The notes under the pieces are model-generated. The model ran no database searches. It saw only the letters and a list, made by a program, of their open reading frames with translations, and was not told the origin of the DNA. This document shows, one piece after another, positions 57,061 through 64,000 of a DNA stretch of 64,000 nucleotides; position 1 is the first letter of the stretch; every line of letters starts with the position of its first letter. This stretch comes from Branchiostoma floridae (taxonomy: Eukaryota; Chordata; Leptocardii; Amphioxiformes; Branchiostomatidae), in the NCBI RefSeq assembly GCF_000003815.2, contig NC_049988.1, positions 10,497,819 to 10,561,818 on the forward strand, read 5' to 3'. The translations under genes were made by a program, and so were the position numbers.

Positions 57061-57851
57061 AGACTAGATAGACTTGAAGAGGAGGGGATCTTCCAAGACC
57101 AAGAAAGACTGGAAAGGGTGATACTCTTATTCTTAGACAAGTCCTAATGCCTACTTAGAGAAGATGTAAGAAAAAAAACAACTGACAAATAAAGTTAGAG
57201 ACACTAGCTACAGACTGCGTAGAATAGGCAAATAAAATGTCTGTTGGAAAAGAACAATAGACAAAATCTAGTTTTCAGCATGCTACCAGTATCAGAAAGA
57301 AGAATGGTACAATATAATGCATAGCTGTAGCAACATTCTATGCGATGAAGAAGCTGTTTATGCAATTAACAGTGTAGAAAATGCTGTCTATAACCTCCAA
57401 CACATAGACAGATGGGTAGTTGCTGTGTAGCAAATAATCATTTCTGTATGTTTAATACTGCCACAGGTACAGTGTTGTTTGCTAAAAATCACACACGTTA
57501 GAAACTCCATATCAATCCATGTTCCCAAAGGAATTACAGCTACCCACCATCAAATAAATATTATGGGTAGTTGCCATATAACAAAGCCATTCTAAACTGG
57601 AAACTACGGTCTAGAGTCAACAAAACTGATAACGCTCACGCGGGGAAACATGTGAGTTTGTCGGCATATCATATTGGAGAAATAAAACTCTGATAATTCT
57701 GATAATGCCATCCATAACTGAGGACACTTTGTTGTCATGTATACAGCTAGGATTGTGGATAAGCTTTTAAGGAAGATAAATCGTTAGTCCGAATAATCCC
57801 CATGGTAGGATCCATGGGGTTTGTGTTTGTGTGTCTGAAACTGAGAAGGGG

Positions 57852-57858
57852 TATAAAA
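57852..57858 (+). promoter_or_regulatory. TATA box of lipocalin 2
   Basis: GGGGTATAAAAGAGTTG lies 90 bp upstream of ATG 57942. Both paralogues keep a TATA box at a similar distance, consistent with duplication of the promoter together with the gene. Confidence 0.7.
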
Positions 57859-57941
57859 GAGTTGTGGACTCACCAGACAACAGACCATTAGACGTGTTGC
57901 TCCCGCGTACATCTGCAGACGCCTCAAGGAGTGATCGCACG

Positions 57942-60900
57942 ATGTTGTCGGCCGTGTTGGTGTCTGTGGTCCTGGCCCTGACTGTCCCGTCAACTCACGG
58001 GTTTGTGTTAGGTTGGGGACGTTGCCCTTACGTAAGTATACGAGCGAGAAGGACATGTAAACCTGTACATATACTAGCATGCATTAGACTGTGTAGTTGC
58101 ATGTAGTAAAATAACACCTTCTTACTACACTAGTACTTGTACTTAGATTGTTCAGAACTACCTAAAACTATATCATCCTGACATGTACTTAGCTTGTGAG
58201 AGCAGAAACGTACAATAAAGGCCTTCTTCATTCAATATATAGGCATATTTTTGTTGAACTGAACTGACTGAAGAATCAGCCAGAGTTAAACAATCTGTGA
58301 GAGGAAGTTTGAACTTAAAAGGTAGGTAGAATGTCTCCACATTTGTCCATGTCTTTACGATTACGTTTACCCAAGGAGGTACATGTACCATAACGCGGTT
58401 ATCAAAAGGCAAAAATTTGCTTATGAAAATTAAGTGAGTCAGAAAGTTGTTACGTCTTTCAAGGACGTTTCTTTCAAGGAAACTGAAAACGATCGAGAGA
58501 CTGATCACTGGTCATTTCAAGTTAGTTAGACAAAACTTTATTGTAAGAAATGGTCATTGAAGATATCTAGAGCTCAGTGCTTCAGCGCTACCAAGGTTGA
58601 AGCTACACATAGAATGTCCCATTGGTTGACGAGTGTCTTCTCTTCTTCCTTGCAACCTCCGTACATGTAAAGTTGCCTCCGGCGAAGGATTTCAGCGTGG
58701 CCGACTGGACGTCTGGTGAGTGGCTGGAGACGTACCGCTTCCCGTTCCTGCTCACCAGGGATGTCACCTGTGGCAGGGCCAGCTACTCTCCTGAACAGCC
58801 CGGCCAATTCAAGGTTATTGTGCAAACCTATAGATATCCCACTGTACTAGCCTGTTACACAACCTCTTCGTGGTGGGTCACTTAAAGCGCGATTTAGTCA
58901 GACTAAGAGATCATGAAAGGGAAAAACCCTTGCACCTTCCCTGGTGGCAAGACAAATTTTCTTACTCGCCATTTCTGGTGATCTTTACAATTCAAATTGT
59001 GGAAGACGAAAAGAGGTTGCTTATCCATCGGCCAGCAAGGCGCCATATACAGCTAACTGATAACGAAGAGCGAAAAAAGGAAGAGGGAAATGTGTCCTCC
59101 AAGTTTTAGCAGTCAATGAAAGCTGTCCTATTGGTTGACTTTTCCTTGCTTTTTCTGCCCGCCATATTTCACGGGCTGACATAACCCTGGTCCTTTTCAT
59201 CTCAACAGTTTACTTACAAGGGCCAAAGGAATGGTGTACCGATCGAGACTGTGGACTTCCTGTACTTGCAACAATTATCCAGCGAGGCGTCCGACTTGGA
59301 GGTGTATCACGAGGATTTCAGGTACGACTCGTAATAATTATAATTTCCGACAGGNNNNNNNNNNNNNNNNNNNNNNNNNNNNNNNNNNNNNNNNNNNNNN
59401 NNNNNNNNNNNNNNNNNNNNNNNNNNNNNNNNNNNNNNNNNNNNNNNNNNNNNNNNNNNNNNNNNNNNNNNNNNNNNNNNNNNNNNNNNNNNNNNNNNNN
59501 NNNNNNNNNNNNNNNNNNNNNNNNNNNNNNNNNNNNNNNNNNNNNNNNNNNNNNNNNNNNNNNNNNNNNNNNNNNNNNNNNNNNNNNNNNNNNNNNNNNN
59601 NNNNNNNNNNNNNNNNNNNNNNNNNNNNNNNNNNNNNNNNNNNNNNNNNNNNNNNNNNNNNNNNNNNNNNNNNNNNNNNNNNNNNNNNNNNNNNNNNNNN
59701 NNNNNNNNNNNNNNNNNNNNNNNNNNNNNNNNNNNNNNNNNNNNNNNNNNNNNNNNNNNNNNNNNNNNNNNNNNNNNNNNNNNNNNNNNNNNNNNNNNNN
59801 NNNNNNNNNNNNNNNNNNNNNNNNNNNNNNNNNNNNNNNNNNNNNNNNNNNNNNNNNNNNNNNNNNNNNNNNNNNNNNNNNNNNNNNNNNNNNNNNNNNN
59901 NNNNNNNNNNNNNNNNNNNNNNNNNNNNNNNNNNNNNNNNNNNNNNNNNNNNNNNNNNNNNNNNNNNNNNNNNNNNNNNNNNNNNNNNNNNNNNNNNNNN
60001 NNNNNNNNNNNNNNNNNNNNNNNNNNNNNNNNNNNNNNNNNNNNNNNNNNNNNNNNNNNNNNNNNNNNNNNNNNNNNNNNNNNNNNNNNNNNNNNNNNNN
60101 NNNNNNNNNNNNNNNNNNNNNNNNNNNNNNNNNNNNNNNNNNNNNNNNNNNNNNNNNNNNNNNNNNNNNNNNNNNNNNNNNNNNNNNNNNNNNNNNNNNN
60201 NNNNNNNNNNNNNNNNNNNNNNNNNNNNNNNNNNNNNNNNNNNNNNNNNNNNNNNNNNNNNNNNNNNNNACGCCCACAGGAACTAAGAGTGACAGGTTGA
60301 AAGAGCAGGGTACATCCAGACAGGCGGTTTGGCTGTTGGATGTCCCTGCGTAGGAGGATAGTACTTTTCAAAGCAAATTGTATGGTTGCGGCCTCTTGTT
60401 TTTGGTGTGTTTCAAGTGCTGTGGCCTTTTCTAGACTCACAAAATATTTCACAAAACGACGAAATGTCGGCGTCTATACAACGAGTCTATAGTGTATGAA
60501 TGTCTGTACAAGGAGGTGGTTTGTGCAGGTCTGATAATACACTTGCGATTCTAACGTGATTCACTGCGACTTGAAACTCTTGAGCAACGGCGCCGGCGAC
60601 TATCAAGTCATACTGGCACTTATGCTTATACCCCTGTCACATTATCCACGATCTTCGGGCGAATCGATGGAATTTCGAAGATCGGCAATATTTAAGATCG
60701 ACAGTATGTTCCACCTGAAAACCTACCCTGTCACATATCATTATTCAGACATTTGAGCCATACTTCGTACCTTGTACAATTGTTGTGCAATAAAGTTATA
60801 AGCGAGGCTTGGGCGATTGCCGCAGAATCGTCATCCGATCGATTTTCGCCAAATGTGACAGGGGTATTACGAATGCTCCTTGGGTTTAGAGCGGTCGAGT

Positions 60901-62284
60901 TTTACAATGCATGCATAGCATTCCTAAATGTGTGCTTGAAAAATTACAATAGTATCCACGCAAAACTTGTGAGAAGAAAGTGCAAATTCACACCAAATTT
61001 CCGGCTGGTTCTATACTTCACAGCTATCTGCCCAGGCTAAGTTACCGCATCGTGGAGTGGAAGCCAACCGACAGCACATCCGGCGGCTACTTTGTGCATT
61101 TCGGGTGTAAGGACGTCCTGGGCATCTTCAATCTCCAGGTAAATACCGTACAGTACGGTTTTTCTTACTGGACCGGTCCGGAAAAACAGACCTGAAAAAA
61201 TCATGTGGACCAGATGTTGGACCTATTGGCCTCTGAACAACTTATGATCAGGCATTCACACGTTTTGGGGCTTACCGGTCCAAGAAAATAACACGAGCGA
61301 AGTAGAGTAGAGTGTTAGTTATTTCTGCCATGTTTTACAGTCAATCGTACAGAGGCAGCTAGCCTTCAAACGCCAGTGGGAGTCGAAAACTCCACAAAAC
61401 AGATTCCTTTGTAGCGAAGTGGACCATTGTTAGGAGTATCTATTCACAAGTTTTCACATACTGAATCAGGTCCAGGTTCAGGTCCGGACCTGGACCTAAT
61501 CCTCTGGACCTATAGCTAAACCAGACCTGGATTTTCTATACCAGTACCCGCCCCTACGTGCAGATATTCCAAATGTTACGATGTATATCTAATGTCTCAA
61601 TACAAACATTTGCCCTTCTCTGTATGGCTATTAGACGCATTTTAAGTCAGCATGAACGTCCATCTGTTTTGATAGTTTCATTCACTAACTTTTTGCGTTG
61701 AAACTTGGAACAAACTGAGTTTTAGCCTTGCAACGGAACCTGTTACTACATTTTCAAATATCTTTTTATGTGTATGGTTGTGCGGGTGTTTATGTTCAAT
61801 TAGAATTTTAGGAACGTAAATTCATATGCCACGTCATTTGAGACATTTTAACGGGACTGTTTGGAGCTGAAGGGCTGTACCAATGGTACATCAGCCCAGA
61901 TGCCTTTATATTACAGTGGAAACTCGCGTTTTCTTGCAGGGGTATAAAACAAATACACATTGTACGTAGAAATCATGTTATAATTCATGCCAATATTTAA
62001 CAACCGATGACAACCTGAAGCAATGTCAATGTCCACGACTGTATTACAATATATATTTAGCGTAGTCACATTTCAGTAGCTACCACTGTGACAATTCTAA
62101 TTGGACTTTCATACGTTACATGTGTGTGTTCTTTGCTTCTCCACAGAACCTGTCCATCTACCAGCGCCAGGTCGACTTTAGCCAGCTCCAAGAGATTCTC
62201 CAGTCTCTGGAGGACAAGGCCATCCACACAATAAATGGCAACAGTATCATTGCCATGCATCCTGACTGCCCACTGCCTGAGTAG
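57942..62284 (+). CDS. apolipoprotein D-like lipocalin 2 (about 198 aa, 5 exons, assembly gap in intron 3)
   Basis: Exons 57942-58031, 58673-58813, 59209-59321, 61024-61138, 62147-62284; phases 0,0,2,0 match lipocalin 1 and exons 1 and 3 have identical lengths (90 and 113 nt). A signal peptide (MLSAVLVSVVLALTVPSTHG) precedes GWGRCPY. The GxW motif is in DWTSGEWLETYRFP. Cysteines in GRCPY, DVTCGRA, HFGCKD and PDCPLPE give the same four-Cys pattern as lipocalin 1. The exon 4 start is set at TTCACAG|CTATCTG because SYLPRLSYRIVEW then aligns with SFLPEMPYWILEI of the paralogue. The 915-base gap (59355-60269) falls in intron 3. It cannot be excluded that the gap hides a further exon or that exons 4-5 belong to another copy, but frame and homology favour one gene. 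Like its paralogue it should be a secreted carrier. Confidence 0.85.
59355..60269. other. assembly gap (915 N)
   Basis: All bases are N. It lies inside intron 3 of lipocalin 2. ORFs that cross it are artefacts. Confidence 0.99.
60628..60867. mobile_element. family G MITE in lipocalin 2 intron 3
   Basis: Left ATACCCCTGTCACATTATCC, right AATGTGACAGGGGTAT, with further inverted CGATCTTCGGGCGAATCGAT / ATCCGATCGATTTTCGCC. Length about 240 bp, no ORF. The right-end sequence also appears next to the hairpin near 52318-52352. Confidence 0.72.
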
Positions 62285-62305
62285 TGGGGCAGATAACTGA
62301 AAAAA

Positions 62306-64000
62306 TCTTTCACTTTGTGATACAAGCACCAACCTTGGTACAGATACTCATTAGTCTTTACTGTTTTGAAAAAGTACGCGGGCCATTTGATTTGACTTTC
62401 GGCGCCCCCTAGCGGCGCGTTTTGGTACTGCAGCAGACCTTCCGGGCTTTGTATCTCCTGTTCTAAACATGCTACAGTCATGATTTTTATGTGGTAGAAA
62501 GCTGGTAGGGTAAGGAACAAGTGACGTAAGTTTGGTTTCCTTAGCGGCTTGCGTTGGAACTACAGAGGCATTTTTTTGCCGCTGCCGAATTGCCCTAGGG
62601 GCGCTTTTTGGTACTGCAGCAGACCTTCCGGACTTTGTATCTCCTGTTCTAGACATGCTACAGTCATAATTTTTATGTGGTAGAAAGCTGTTGTAGTAAG
62701 GATAAAGTGACGTAAGTTTTGTCTCCCTAGCAGCTTGCGTTGGAACTGCAGGGGCGTTTTTTTGCCGCTGCCGAATTTGAAGCGGAACAACTCCGAATGT
62801 TTAAAATGTCTAAAAGTATGGGACAGCTAAATGTTCAACTACAATTGTGATACAAGCACCAAACTTGGTACAGATACTCATTAGACTTTACTGTTTTGAA
62901 AAAGTACGCGGGCCACTTTATTTGACTTTTGGCGCCCCCTAGCGGCGCGTTTTGGTACTGCAGCAGACCTTCCGGGCTTTGTATCTCCTGTTCTAAACAT
63001 GCTACAGTCATGATTTTTCTGTGGTAGAAAGCTGGCAGGGTAAGGAAGAAGTGACGTAAGTTTGATTTCCCTAGCTGCTTGCGTTGGAACTACAGCAGCG
63101 TTTTTTTTTGCCGCTGCCGAATTGCCCTAGGGGCGCTTTTTGGTACTGCAGTAGACTTTTCGGGCTTTGTATCTCCTGTTTGAAACAAGCTACAGTCATG
63201 ATTTTTATGTGGTATGAAGCTGTTAGCGTAAGGACGAAGTGATGTAAGTTTGGTTTCCCTAGCAGCTTGCGTTGGAACTGCAGCGGCGTTTTTTGCCGCT
63301 GCCAAATTGCTCCTAAGGGCGCTTTTTGGTACTGCAGAAGACCTTCCGGGCTTTGTATCTCCTGTTTGAAACATGCTACAGTCATGACTTTTATGTGGTA
63401 GAAAGCTGTTTGAGCAAGGAAGAAGTGACGTAAGTTTGGTCTCCCTAGAAACTTGCGTTGGAACTACAGAGGCATTTTTTTGCCGCTGCCGAATTGCCCT
63501 AGGGGCGCTTTTTGGTACTGCAGCAGACCTTCCGGACTTTGTATCTCCTGTTCTAGACATGCTACAGTCATAATTTTTATGTGGTAGAAAGCTGTTGTAG
63601 TAAGGATAAAGTGACGTAAGTTTTGTCTCCCTAGCAGTTGCAGGGGCGTTTTTTTGCCGCTGCCGAATTTGAAGCGGAACAACTCCGAATGTTTAAAATG
63701 TCTAAAAGTATGGGACAGCTAAATGTTCAACTACAATTGTGATACAAGCACCAAACTTGGTACAGATACTCATTAGACTTTACTGTTTTGAAAAAGTACG
63801 CGGGCCACTTGATTTGACTTTCGGCGCCCCCTAGCGGCGCGTTTTGGTACTGCAGCAGACCTTCCGGGCTTTGTATCTCCTGTTCTAAACATGCTACAGT
63901 CATGATTTTTCTGTGGTAGAAAGCTGGCAGGGTAAAGGAAGAAGTGACGTAAGTTTGATTTCCCTAGCTGCTTGCGTTGGAACTACAGCAGCGTTTTTTT
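62306..64000. repeat. satellite-like tandem array, 186-188 bp monomer in a higher-order unit of about 0.9 kb, continuing past the window
   Basis: GGTACTGCAG recurs at 62424, 62610, 62954, 63142, 63328, 63514 and 63846. Most steps are 186-188 bp; two steps are lengthened by about 150 bp because a second segment (TGATACAAGCACCAAACTTG through AAAAAGTACGCGGGCC) is inserted. That segment recurs at about 62318, 62848 and 63740, giving a higher-order period near 892 bp. Monomers share CCTTCCGGGCTTTGTATCTC, CTACAGTCATGATTTTTATG, AAGTGACGTAAG and TTTTTTTGCCGCTGCCGAAT. Minus-strand ORFs of MTVACLEQEIQSPEGLLQYQ type are generated by the repeat. The array starts about 20 bp after the lipocalin 2 stop. 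Confidence 0.93.

Larger units (their letters stand above)
56518..57941. other. intergenic spacer between the two lipocalin genes
   Basis: Lipocalin 1 probably ends at ATTAAA 56563-56568. A LINE relic lies at 56811-57060, and a dispersed repeat at 57605-57680. The remainder, AT-rich, holds no recognisable gene up to the lipocalin 2 promoter. Confidence 0.55.

Noticed and set aside
59231-60452. Long ORFs across the gap
   Set aside because: They are open only because N bases contain no stop codons.
62351-63682. Overlapping minus-strand ORFs of 70-156 codons
   Set aside because: They repeat with the satellite monomer and reflect its open frames, not genes.

Overview
The window is animal genomic DNA: multi-exon genes with GT-AG introns, one tRNA-derived SINE, several small inverted-repeat transposon families (MITEs), minisatellites and a satellite array, plus one 915-base assembly gap (59355-60269). 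The gene set (an ARM-TIR-SAM adaptor, an LRR receptor, MSL1, SUMO, a Kv1-like channel, ApoD-like lipocalins) and the density of innate-immune-type genes fit an invertebrate deuterostome. A lancelet (Branchiostoma) is my best guess; that is inference, not a database result.

Layout. 1-809 (-): 5' two coding exons of a secreted carboxylesterase/cholinesterase-like gene that runs off the left edge. 2767-10919 (+): a complete 12-exon gene for a 613-residue protein with armadillo-type repeats, a TIR domain and a C-terminal SAM-like domain. 12731-14609 (+): a two-exon LRR receptor (signal peptide, LRRNT, LRRs, LRRCT, FN3-like domain, TM, short tail). 18453-27742 (+): an 8-exon MSL1 homologue (coiled coil plus PEHE region), facing a 5-exon SUMO gene at 31947-35138 (-). 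38167-40529 (-): an unrecognised two-exon gene whose 3' end is tandemly duplicated. 43324-50224 (-): a 6-exon Shaker/Kv1-like potassium channel with a TLGYGD filter. 53721-56517 and 57942-62284 (+): two tandem ApoD-like lipocalin genes with the same five-exon phase pattern, each with a TATA box. From about 62306 to the right edge: a satellite-like array starting just after the second lipocalin stop codon.

The genes do not form one pathway. The TIR and LRR genes are plausible immune neighbours, MSL1 (chromatin acetylation complex) and SUMO are housekeeping, and the lipocalins are a local duplication. The most unusual sequence signals are: the ARM-TIR-SAM domain order with a candidate NADase glutamate; a 120-bp tandem duplication in MSL1 that makes a potential in-frame 42-nt mini-exon differing from its source only at silent sites; a roughly 630-bp element whose inverted arms are themselves arrays of about 20-bp repeats; and a Mutator-like MITE with 9-bp target duplications at two loci.

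Exon boundaries were read by eye from splice consensus, reading-frame phase and family conservation. They have not been tested against transcripts.
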